Assembly: GCF_013408535.1 (NCBI RefSeq)
Contig: NZ_JACBZA010000001.1
Location: 3,742,850 to 3,806,849, forward strand
DNA from: Actinopolymorpha cephalotaxi
Lineage (GTDB): Bacteria > Actinomycetota > Actinomycetes > Propionibacteriales > Actinopolymorphaceae
Direction of reading: 5' to 3'
DNA: 64,000 nt
Below, piece by piece: positions 20,057-27,506 of this stretch (the stretch's first letter is position 1; each line of letters opens with the position of its first letter). The position numbers and the translations under genes were made by a program. Under the pieces are notes generated by a model. It made no database searches. It was not told the DNA's origin and saw only the letters and a list, made by a program, of their open reading frames with translations.

Positions 20057-21925
20057 TCACCAGGTGAGGCCGTGGCCGTAGGGATACAGCACGCCCGAGC
20101 CGTCGGCGGCCGGGATCTCCACCGGCAGCCGCCCGCGCGGGCCGACCTCGCCGCACAGCACCCGGGCGAGTGCGCGCATGGTCACGGCGTTCGGTGCGTA
20201 CACCGCCACGCATGCCGGCGCGCGGTCGGCGTACGCCAGGTCGTAGGGGTCGGCGACCGCGACCACCACGATCGGCCGCCCGGTGCCGAGGAGCTTCTCG
20301 ACCAGCAGGCGCTGTCTGGCCTGCGGGTCGGTGACGTCGGTGTCCCACGCCTTGGAGGTGAGTACGACCGTCAGGTCGGCGTCGTCGGCGGCGGCGACCG
20401 CGCCGGCGATCGCGGCGTCGGTGGGACGGGTGCCCGTGGACAAGGTCCGGGTCTCCGCTCCGCGGTCGGCCAGTGCGCCGGCGAGGTACTGCACCGCGCT
20501 GCCGCCGGCGCCGGCGACCAGGAGCCGGCGCCGGTCGACCCGCGCCGGGAGCAGGCCGGCGGCGTTCCTCACCACGGTGGTGGTCGCCTCGGTGATCCGG
20601 TCGGCCCGGTCCAGGTGTGCCGGCGTACCGACGGTGTCCGCCACCGCCGACACGTCGACGGCCGGGTGGTGGACGATCCCGTTGGCCAGCTTGAGCCGGA
20701 TGATCCGGCCGACCGCCTCGTCCAGCCGGTGCCGGCTGATCCGGCCGGAGCGCACCGCCGCCAGCAGCGACCGGTGGGCCAGGTCGAAGGCCGGCGGTCG
20801 CAGCAGCATGTCCACCCCCGCGTTGATCGCGAGGATCACCACCTGGTCGTCGCCGTACTTGTCCCGTACGCCCTTCATGCCCAGGGCGTCGGTCACCACC
20901 AGGCCGGTGAAGCCCAGCTCCTCCCGGAGCAGGCCGGTCACGATCGGGCGGGACAGTGTCGCCGGGTCACCGGAAGGATCGAGCGCCGGAAAGACCAGGT
21001 GGCCGGTCATGATCGAGTCGATCCCCGCCTCGATCACCGCGCGGAACGGCGGCGCGTCGAGGCTTTCCCACTGCTGCCTGGTGTGCCGGATCTCCGGGAT
21101 CCCGGTGTGGCTGTCCACCTTGGTGTCGCCGTGGCCCGGGAAGTGTTTCGCGGTGGCGGCGACCCCGCCGTCGCGCTGGTAGCCGAGCACCTGGGCGGCG
21201 GCAAGTTCGGCGACCAGCCCGGGGTCGGAGCCGAAGGATCGTACGCCGATGACCGGATTGCCCGGGTCGACGTTCACGTCGGCGTCCGGCGCGTAGTCGT
21301 GGTTGATCCCGAGCGCGGCGAGCTCGGCGCCGGTGATCGCGGCGGCCTCCCGCGCCGCGGCGGCGTCCCGGCCCGCGCCGAGCGCCATGTTGCCGGGGAA
21401 CTGCGTGGCCGGCGGGCCGATCCGGGCGATCGTGCCCTGCTCCTGGTCGGTGGAGATCAGCAGCGGCAGGCCCGCGCCGGTGCCGGTCGCCGCGGCCTGG
21501 AGCCCGTTGGACAGCGCCGCGACGCCGGGCAGCGGCCCGACGTTGCCCGACCAGGTGAAGTAGCAGACGCCGCCAAGGTGATATTTCGCCACCACCTCCG
21601 CGGGCGTGGCCACGCCGTACTCCGCGGTGTTGCGGGCGTCGGCGCTGTCCGCGGCCGCGCCGTACACATGCGTCACCAGCAGCTGGCCGACCTTCTCCTC
21701 CACCGACATCCGGGCCACGACGCGGCGGATCCAGGCCTGCGCCCGGGGACCGGTCCGCTCCTCCGGCGGCGTCAGCGGTGTCGGCGTGCTCCCGCTCGGG
21801 GTGGCAGCCGCGGCCCGGCCACCCAGCGCGCCGAACGCGGCGACGGCACCGGCGGTGCCCAGCAGGACGGACCTGCGGGCAGGACGGGACGAGGGACGAA
21901 AACTTCCTACGTCGGCGGGGGCCAT
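20057..21925 (-). CDS. nagZ: secreted GH3 beta-N-acetylglucosaminidase (NagZ-like)
   Basis: 622 aa. An Arg-Arg signal sequence (RPARRSVLLGTAGAVAAFG) suggests Tat export. The GH3 N-terminal barrel (about 60-400) has STDQEQG, the NagZ signature KHFPGHGDTKVDSH carrying the Asp/His dyad, and the nucleophile Asp in VTDALGMKG; a GH3 C-terminal alpha/beta domain follows (about 430-615). Like B. subtilis NagZ (YbbD), it has two domains and is exported, unlike the cytosolic one-domain Gram-negative NagZ. Probable role: removing GlcNAc from cell-wall chain ends so NamZ can act. It is first in the nagZ-namZ-hydrolase operon. Confidence 0.9.
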   Translation of the reverse strand: MAPADVGSFRPSSRPARRSVLLGTAGAVAAFGALGGRAAAATPSGSTPTPLTPPEERTGPRAQAWIRRVVARMSVEEKVGQLLVTHVYGAAADSADARNTAEYGVATPAEVVAKYHLGGVCYFTWSGNVGPLPGVAALSNGLQAAATGTGAGLPLLISTDQEQGTIARIGPPATQFPGNMALGAGRDAAAAREAAAITGAELAALGINHDYAPDADVNVDPGNPVIGVRSFGSDPGLVAELAAAQVLGYQRDGGVAATAKHFPGHGDTKVDSHTGIPEIRHTRQQWESLDAPPFRAVIEAGIDSIMTGHLVFPALDPSGDPATLSRPIVTGLLREELGFTGLVVTDALGMKGVRDKYGDDQVVILAINAGVDMLLRPPAFDLAHRSLLAAVRSGRISRHRLDEAVGRIIRLKLANGIVHHPAVDVSAVADTVGTPAHLDRADRITEATTTVVRNAAGLLPARVDRRRLLVAGAGGSAVQYLAGALADRGAETRTLSTGTRPTDAAIAGAVAAADDADLTVVLTSKAWDTDVTDPQARQRLLVEKLLGTGRPIVVVAVADPYDLAYADRAPACVAVYAPNAVTMRALARVLCGEVGPRGRLPVEIPAADGSGVLYPYGHGLTW

Positions 21926-22242
21926 GTGCGGAAGCTACCTACGTAGCCCGGTGAGGTCAACGGGTCACGGGGGGTCCACGCCGGGCCGGTTCTGGACCCC
22001 CGGCACAGGAGCGGGACGACGGGCCTTCCCCACCGCGGCTCCGCCGGTCCCGCGGGGCGCAGGCGGCCGCGTCGTCCAAACGAACTACTCCGCTCTCGGC
22101 CAATCGAATCAACCGCCGTGCGCAATTGACCGACATTCATCTGGACTAGACGCCGGTCACATTTGAGCGACCAGAAGTTCGACCGGTAGTACGACGACTC
22201 GGCTGCTCGCGCTCACTAGGTTTTTCAACGTTCGGATCGCCG
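21926..22242. other. divergent intergenic region, lower G+C
   Basis: 317 bp between nagZ and the degenerate-receiver gene. From about 22080 the DNA is clearly richer in A+T than its surroundings and stays so into the next gene. Apart from the nagZ operator candidate I see no hairpin terminator or named RNA element. Confidence 0.5.
21930..21947. promoter_or_regulatory. candidate operator before nagZ
   Basis: GGAAGCTACCTAC, 4 nt upstream of the nagZ start, resembles GGAAAGTAACTTAC, 3 nt upstream of murR (10 of 13 aligned positions with one gap). It also contains an inverted repeat GCTAC-CTAC-GTAGC. It may be a second MurR-type site, or both could simply be leaderless promoter elements. Confidence 0.35.
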
Positions 22243-22692
22243 TTGCCGGGAGGAGTCATTCGAAGAACTCGTGTGGTCGTCGTCGGCAATCATCGCGAAC
22301 TGGTCGATGCACTTGTCGACCTGCTGGCCGACGAGCCAGACCTCGAACTGCTCGGGGTTGCCGGCAACAGCGAGGAAGTACTCGCACTGGTGCAGGCACC
22401 ACGCGCACCCGACGTACTTCTGTTCGACATCGATACGTACAGCGCGTACAGCGCGTACAGCGGGTCGAACAGCACATCGAACACCGAGTCGGCCGGGAGC
22501 AAAGAAGCCCCGAACGTCAATGACCTGAGCCATCGTCTACCGAATACCCGATTAGTTGCGCTGTCGAACTACGACGACATCGCCGCCGTTAGACAGACCC
22601 TCGAAGCCGGATTCCACCGACACGTGAGTAAGCGGTTCGTCGAGCAGGATCTGGCAGCAATTCTGAAGGAGGAGCATGCTAACCTGGGTTAG
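22243..22692 (+). CDS. stand-alone degenerate receiver-domain protein
   Basis: About 149 aa, a single response-regulator-like receiver with no output domain. The frame VVVVGNHRELVDALVDLL aligns with a receiver start, but the usual acidic pair (DD/ED) is replaced by G-N. An Asp is kept in LLFDID, a Ser in VALSNYDD and a Lys in HVSKRF. Between the Asp strand and the next strand there is a 35-residue Ser/Asn/Tyr-rich insertion built partly from a 9-bp repeat. The start is uncertain: the TTG at 22243 is used here, while a GGGAGGAG motif points to ATT 22258 or GTG 22273. Its end overlaps the GH5 start by 17 nt. Confidence 0.6.
   Translation: MPGGVIRRTRVVVVGNHRELVDALVDLLADEPDLELLGVAGNSEEVLALVQAPRAPDVLLFDIDTYSAYSAYSGSNSTSNTESAGSKEAPNVNDLSHRLPNTRLVALSNYDDIAAVRQTLEAGFHRHVSKRFVEQDLAAILKEEHANLG
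22441..22467. repeat. 9-bp tandem repeat in receiver gene
   Basis: AGCGCGTAC occurs twice in tandem, then AGCGGGTCG, preceded by a partial CGATACGTAC. It encodes the SAYSAYSGS insertion of the receiver-like protein. Confidence 0.85.
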
Positions 22693-23914
22693 TTCTCGTT
22701 ATCGAAAGACCACAAAGCGTGGTCGAGTCGCCGTATTGTTGGTCCCCGTGATCGTGTCGTTGATCGTTGGTCTGGTCGCTGCGTTCGCGCCGAAGCCCGG
22801 AAATGCACCGGGTGCCGACGATGCCACCGCAGGCGGTAACGCCAAGATCCAGACACCGTTGCACACGAACGGGTCCAACATCGTCGACGCCAGTGGCAAG
22901 AAGGTCAATCTGACCGGCGTCAACTGGTTCGGCTTCGAGACGGAGACGTTCGTGCCGCACGGTCTGTGGGCCCGTAACTGGGAGAGCATGCTCGACCAGA
23001 TCCGGTCCACCGGTTTCAACACCATCCGATTGCCCTACACCAACCAGATGTTCGACAAGGAAAGCAAGCCCACCGGGATCAACTACAAGCTGAACCCGGA
23101 CCTCAAGGGGCTGAAGGGCCTTCCGCTGATGGACAAGATCGTGAAGGGCGCGACCGACCGCGGCCTCATGGTCCTGCTCGACCGGCACCGTCCGACGGCG
23201 CAGGCGCAGAGCGAGCTGTGGTACACCCCGCAGGTCAGCGAGAAGCGCTGGATCGACGACTGGACGATGCTCGCCAAGCACTACAAGAGTGACCCGCTGG
23301 TCATCGGTGCCGACCTGCACAACGAGCCGCGTGGCCAGGCCACCTGGGGCACCGGCGTGAAGACCACCGACTGGCGGCTCGCCGCCGAGCGGGCAGGCAA
23401 CGCCGTCCTCAAGGCCAACCCGAACTGGCTGATCGCCGTCGAGGGTGTCGAGTCCTACAAGAACGACTACTACTGGTGGGGCGGCAACCTCGCCGGCGCG
23501 AAGCAGAACCCGGTCCGGCTCAAGGAGAACGACAAGCTGGTCTACGCGCCGCACGACTACGGCCCCGGTGTCTACCAGCAGAAGTGGTTCACGGCGCCCA
23601 ACTACCCGAACAACCTTCCGGGTGTCTGGGAGAAGCACTGGGCGTTCCTGAAGGACAAGACCCCGCTGCTGCTGGGCGAGTTCGGTGGCAAGTCGGTCAG
23701 CCCGAAGACCGCCGAGGGCAAGTGGCAGCACGCCACGGTCGCCTTCGCCAAGAAGCACGGCCTGAACTACACCTACTGGTCGTGGAACGCCAACTCCGGT
23801 GACACCGGCGGTGTTCTGAAGAACGACTGGAAGACCGTGGACAAGGCCAAGCTCCAGATGCTGCGGCAGTACCAGGCGCCGCTCGCGGAGGTGCCCACCG
23901 CCGACAAGCGGTGA
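22676..23914 (+). CDS. membrane-anchored or secreted GH5 endoglucanase (cellulase)
   Basis: 412 aa. The ATG at 22676 lies within the end of the receiver gene and has a strong GGAGGAG site. A basic N-terminus and one hydrophobic segment (about 19-38) make a signal or anchor; the GH5 barrel spans about 60-400: LTGVNWFGFET, LLDRHRP, the acid/base Glu217 in DLHNEPRG, and the nucleophile Glu335 in LLGEFGGK. There is no carbohydrate-binding module. Beta-1,4-glucan hydrolysis is the family role; next to a cellulose-synthase-like gene it may trim a self-made polymer, as BcsZ/CslZ do (inference). A perfect 15-bp hairpin follows. Confidence 0.88.
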   Translation: MLTWVSSRYRKTTKRGRVAVLLVPVIVSLIVGLVAAFAPKPGNAPGADDATAGGNAKIQTPLHTNGSNIVDASGKKVNLTGVNWFGFETETFVPHGLWARNWESMLDQIRSTGFNTIRLPYTNQMFDKESKPTGINYKLNPDLKGLKGLPLMDKIVKGATDRGLMVLLDRHRPTAQAQSELWYTPQVSEKRWIDDWTMLAKHYKSDPLVIGADLHNEPRGQATWGTGVKTTDWRLAAERAGNAVLKANPNWLIAVEGVESYKNDYYWWGGNLAGAKQNPVRLKENDKLVYAPHDYGPGVYQQKWFTAPNYPNNLPGVWEKHWAFLKDKTPLLLGEFGGKSVSPKTAEGKWQHATVAFAKKHGLNYTYWSWNANSGDTGGVLKNDWKTVDKAKLQMLRQYQAPLAEVPTADKR

Positions 23915-23994
23915 CCTCCGCGGTACCGAACGGCCGAACCGGTCAATGGTAGGGCCTCAAGGCTCAGTAGGTACGCGAAGTAGGTAGCACAACC

Positions 23995-24030
23995 GGGCGG
24001 TCCCGGACGTAGATGCGTCCGGGACCGCCC
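23995..24030. terminator. strong bidirectional hairpin terminator
   Basis: A perfect 15-bp stem, GGGCGGTCCCGGACG paired with its complement, closes a TAGATG loop. It lies between the convergent GH5 and histidine kinase genes and can end both transcripts. Confidence 0.9.
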
Positions 24031-24057
24031 TCTGTGTCTGTGCGGTTCGCCGACCGC

Positions 24058-25734
24058 TCAGGGCCACAGGCCGGTCGGTGCCCGAGCCACGATCCGGGTG
24101 CCCTCCCCCGGCGCGCTGTGGATCTCCAGCGTGCCGCCCAGCTCGGCGATCCGTTCCCGCATCGACCGCAGGCCGAGGTGCCCCGGGTAGGAGGCGCCCG
24201 GGTCGAACCCCACGCCGTCGTCGGCCACCTCCAGGGTGAGCGCCGTCGGACTGGCGTCCAGGCGTACGAGCACGTTCTTCGCGTCGGCGTGCTTCGCGGC
24301 GTTCTGCAGCGCTTCCTGCGCGATGCGGTACAACGTCTGTTTCACCTTGAACGCCCCGGCCGGCTCGTTGCCCAGAACGGCGCGCGTCCGCACACCGTGG
24401 CGCACCCGGAACGCCGCCAGCTGCTTGCCGAGCGCGGCCACCAGGCCCTCCTCGGCGAGCGCCTGCGGACGCAGCTCGAAGATCAGTGCCCGCATGTCGG
24501 CCAGTCCGGCCTCCGCCAGCTGCAGGACGTAGGCGAGCGGCTGGTCGATCCGCTCGGGCTCCTGACCGATCGACTCCCGCGCGGTGCGGGCGCCGAGCGC
24601 GATGCCGTACAACGCCTGCGACACCGAGTCGTGCAGCTCCCGCGCCAGCCGTTGACGTTCCTCCTGCGCGGCCTTCTCCTGCGCGGAGGCAACCAGATGC
24701 GAGCTGTCCACGGTCATCGCGGCCTTACCCGCCACCATGGACAGGTACGCGAGGTCGCGGCGGCCCGGATAGGAACCGGCCGGGCAAAGGCAGCACAGCA
24801 CACCGAGGACGACATCGCGCGACATCAGGGGCACACACACCAGCGCCGTCGTCCGGCGGTCCGCGCCTGGCCTGCCCTCGGGCTGGACGTGCTGGTGCAC
24901 GATCGGCGCCCTGGAGGCCACCGCGGCCTGGGCGACGTTCGGCGCCGCGCCGGACGCGCCGTCCTCCAGCAACTCGGCCGGCCCGGCGCCGGCGGCCCGG
25001 CGCAAGGTGAGGTTGTCATCCAGCAGGTAGATCGCCGCCGCCAGTCCACCCGTGCCGGAGAGGGCGGACGTGCTCAGCTGGTGCAGCGTCCGGGGCAGCG
25101 GGTCGGCACCCGGCGCGCCCAGCACCGCCGCCGACAGCTCCAGGTCGGCGCAGCCCCGGTCGTGCTCGACCGCCATTCCCGCTGCCCCGGCGAACAGTCC
25201 GACCGTGCGCACGTCATCGGCCCCGAACCGTCGGCCCCCGGCGCCGCCGGGGCTTTCGACGTCGGCCACCTCGATCACGCCGCCGGGGCGCTCCCGGCCC
25301 GGTATCGGCACCACCAGCACCGGGCCCGGCACCGATCCCGGCCAGGCGGTCGTCGGTCCGGGTCCGGCGACGACCGCCTCCCGCCGGCGCAGCGCCTCGC
25401 CCGCCGGCGAGTCCGCCACCGGAATGCCGGTGCCCACCAGGTCCGGGCGCACCCGGCCGTCGGCCGCCCGGACCACCAGGGTGCCGTCGCGTTCCAGGGT
25501 GGAGACCACACAGGCCGCGGCGGCCAGGCCGCGGCGCACACCGCCGGCCACCAGCCGCAGCACCGAGTCCCGGTCGAGCTGCCCGTGCAGCAAGGCGTCG
25601 TTGACATCGGCCACGTCCGCCGCGGTTCCGGCCGGCACCGCCCGCGGCGCATCCGGCGTGGCACCGGTGACCCCCGTGACTCCGGTGACCCCGGTGCCCC
25701 CGCTGACTCCGCCGACCGCCGTGCGACCGGTCAC
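24058..25734 (-). CDS. GAF-domain sensor histidine kinase (NarL-type partner)
   Basis: 558 aa, with no membrane segment, so probably a cytosolic sensor. The N-terminus carries a GVTGVTGVTG linker coded by a 9-bp repeat. Two GAF-like domains follow (about 45-190 and 205-345), then HisKA_3 with the phosphorylatable His368 in ARELHDSVSQAL and an HATPase domain (about 455-555; EALQNAAKHA, DDGVGFDP, GHLGLRSMRERI). The GTG at 25734 overlaps the TGA of the upstream response-regulator gene (GTGA), so the pair is coupled. Ligand unknown. Confidence 0.92.
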   Translation of the reverse strand: MTGRTAVGGVSGGTGVTGVTGVTGATPDAPRAVPAGTAADVADVNDALLHGQLDRDSVLRLVAGGVRRGLAAAACVVSTLERDGTLVVRAADGRVRPDLVGTGIPVADSPAGEALRRREAVVAGPGPTTAWPGSVPGPVLVVPIPGRERPGGVIEVADVESPGGAGGRRFGADDVRTVGLFAGAAGMAVEHDRGCADLELSAAVLGAPGADPLPRTLHQLSTSALSGTGGLAAAIYLLDDNLTLRRAAGAGPAELLEDGASGAAPNVAQAAVASRAPIVHQHVQPEGRPGADRRTTALVCVPLMSRDVVLGVLCCLCPAGSYPGRRDLAYLSMVAGKAAMTVDSSHLVASAQEKAAQEERQRLARELHDSVSQALYGIALGARTARESIGQEPERIDQPLAYVLQLAEAGLADMRALIFELRPQALAEEGLVAALGKQLAAFRVRHGVRTRAVLGNEPAGAFKVKQTLYRIAQEALQNAAKHADAKNVLVRLDASPTALTLEVADDGVGFDPGASYPGHLGLRSMRERIAELGGTLEIHSAPGEGTRIVARAPTGLWP

Positions 25735-26378
25735 GCCTGCGCCAGTTCGTGGGTGGACACCAGACCGGTCTGCACCGCGTACAACGCGGCCTGCGTCCTG
25801 CTCTGCACGTCCAGCTTGCGAAGAATGCTGCTGACGTACGTCTTGACCGTCTGCTGCCCGATGGACAGCTCGCGGGCGACCTCCTTGTTGGACCGGCCGC
25901 GGGCCAGCAGGATCAGCACCTCGACCTCGCGCCGGGTCAGCGGTCCGGGCGCGTTGGTCACCCGCATGTCGCGTACCAGCCGGGCCGCCGCGGCCGGCGA
26001 CAGGTGGACCTGTCCGGCGGCCGCCGCACGCACCGCACGGCGCAGCCCGTCGGCGTCGGTGTCCTTGAGCAGGTAGCCGATCGCGCCGGAACGCAGCGCG
26101 TCCACCACGAGGTGGTCCTCGAGGAAGCTGGTCAGCGCGACCACCTCGACCTCGGGCAGTTCACGCCGGATGGCCGCGGTGGCACTGATGCCGTCCATCA
26201 CCGGCATCAGCAGGTCCATCAGCACGACGTCCGGTGTGACCTTGTGTGCGAGCTCGACGGCCTCCCGTCCGTTTCGCGCCTCCCCCACCACCTCGATGCC
26301 GTCGTCCAGCTTCAGGAACATCATCAGTCCCTGCCGCACGACGGCGTGATCCTCCGCGATCAGCAGACGGACAGTCAT
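25731..26378 (-). CDS. NarL/LuxR-family response regulator
   Basis: 215 aa. The receiver (1-120) is complete: acidic pair in LLIAEDH, phosphoacceptor Asp in VVLMDLLMPVMDG, Thr in VALTSF and Lys in YLLKDTD. The C-terminal LuxR HTH is PLTRREVEVLILLARGRSNKEVARELSIGQQTVKTYVSSILRKL. The ATG at 26378 has a GGGAGGGG site. It is the cognate partner of the coupled GAF kinase and divergent from the GtrA/GT2 genes, which are natural candidate targets (inference). Confidence 0.93.
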   Translation of the reverse strand: MTVRLLIAEDHAVVRQGLMMFLKLDDGIEVVGEARNGREAVELAHKVTPDVVLMDLLMPVMDGISATAAIRRELPEVEVVALTSFLEDHLVVDALRSGAIGYLLKDTDADGLRRAVRAAAAGQVHLSPAAAARLVRDMRVTNAPGPLTRREVEVLILLARGRSNKEVARELSIGQQTVKTYVSSILRKLDVQSRTQAALYAVQTGLVSTHELAQA

Positions 26379-26837
26379 CGGCCCCTCCCGCCCCCAGGCG
26401 ATGCCGCTCCTACCTCCACGGTACGGCCGGTGCAGGGGATGCGAGCCCCGCCGCCGTAGTCCCCCGTACGCCCGGTTGCCAGATCGTCAGCGTACGTCCC
26501 GGCACCTCGCGGCCGGGCGGCTTCCGCGGTGGCGGACACCCGGCCACCCGCGGCTGCGCGAATGCCGCGAACCCTCACGGCCCGGTGTCAACGACGCCTT
26601 GCGCCGCTACCTCGCCCGGCCCCGCCGGTCCGGGTGCGGCGATGCCCAGGAGGCGGCCTTGTCCGGACTTCTCCTGCCCTGGTGGGCGTTCGCGGTGCCC
26701 GTCACCGGGAGGAGGGAGGCCCCGACTCCCCCGAAGGGGGGTGGCGATCGCGGATGGCCGGGGGAGGTGTGTGGCGCTGCGTCAACGGAGGATTGCGATG
26801 GACGAACCAAGCGGACCGTCATGGGGGGCGGCGCCTC
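26379..26837. other. long intergenic region upstream of the glycan genes
   Basis: 459 bp between the divergent response regulator and the GtrA gene. It must hold the promoter of the GtrA-GT2-GT-C genes. I find no recognisable riboswitch or clear -35/-10. A GGAGG at about 26789-26793 precedes an ATG at 26800 that lies in the wrong frame for GtrA and whose frame reads as a shadow; it may be an unused start or a short leader. Confidence 0.4.
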
Positions 26838-27506
26838 ATGAGCGCCCACGGGCTTTCTCTCACGCGTGCGTACCAGCGATGCTGGCGACGCGCCGCCAGG
26901 CTGATCCTCGATCCGAGGGTCTGGCGGTTCTCCGTCGTCGGGCTGGTGGGCGCGGGCGTCAACACCCTTGCCCTGCAGCTCATCCACGGCGTCCTCCGCC
27001 TGCCGCTCGTCCTGGCATCGGTGATGGCCACCGAACTCGCCATCGCCAACAACTACGTACTCAACGAGGTCTGGACGTTCGGCTCCAGGCAGGCGTCCCT
27101 CCTTCGTTTCACGAAGTTCAACGCCACCGCTCTGGTCGCCCTCTCGGTGAACGTCACGGTCGTGTGGGCACTGGACAGACTCGGCATTTTCTACCTGGTC
27201 GGGAACGCCTTCGGCATCGCGGCCGCGATGGGCATCAACCTCGCCGTCAGCGCGACATGGATATGGGGTGGCAAGAAGGATGGAGTCGTTCATCTTCGCG
27301 GGCCTGGTGGGGATCTCTCTCCTGCTGAGCGTCCAGGCGGCGCACACCTTGTACCTGATGATCTACACCTGGGACCAGCCGCCGAACGCAAGCAACGCGG
27401 CCCCAGAACATTTCGCCGCTCCGGCCCTGTCCTTCACCGCGATTCTTCCGGCTCGGCACGAAGAAGAGGTCATCGCGACGACCGTCGACCGGATCGTGCA
27501 CAGTAA
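26838..27506 (+). CDS. GtrA-family membrane protein
   Basis: The recognisable part is about 145 residues from the ATG at 26838: VWRFSVVGLVGAGVNTLALQL, VLASVMATELAIANNYVLNEVWTFG (the family Asn/Trp-Phe motif), FTKFNATALVALSVNVTVVW and AAAMGINLAVSATWIWGGK, i.e. four membrane segments of GtrA, a family linked to flipping or handling lipid-linked sugars. After TM4 the frame has no stop until 27506 and runs 227 nt into the GT2 gene, adding about 77 Arg/Pro-rich residues that look like out-of-frame sequence. Either the tail is real but non-conserved, or a frame change near 27270-27280 has joined or split the two genes. Confidence 0.8.
   Translation: MSAHGLSLTRAYQRCWRRAARLILDPRVWRFSVVGLVGAGVNTLALQLIHGVLRLPLVLASVMATELAIANNYVLNEVWTFGSRQASLLRFTKFNATALVALSVNVTVVWALDRLGIFYLVGNAFGIAAAMGINLAVSATWIWGGKKDGVVHLRGPGGDLSPAERPGGAHLVPDDLHLGPAAERKQRGPRTFRRSGPVLHRDSSGSARRRGHRDDRRPDRAQ

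Noticed and set aside
26379-26837. Possible riboswitch (c-di-GMP or c-di-AMP type) upstream of the glycan genes
   Set aside because: I compared the sequence with the conserved cores I know and found no match; GC-rich stems alone are not evidence.
26800-27328. Open frame starting at ATG 26800 with a good GGAGG site
   Set aside because: The frame is out of phase with GtrA and reads as Arg/Pro/His-rich shadow; the GtrA start at 26838 is supported by membrane segments and family motifs.
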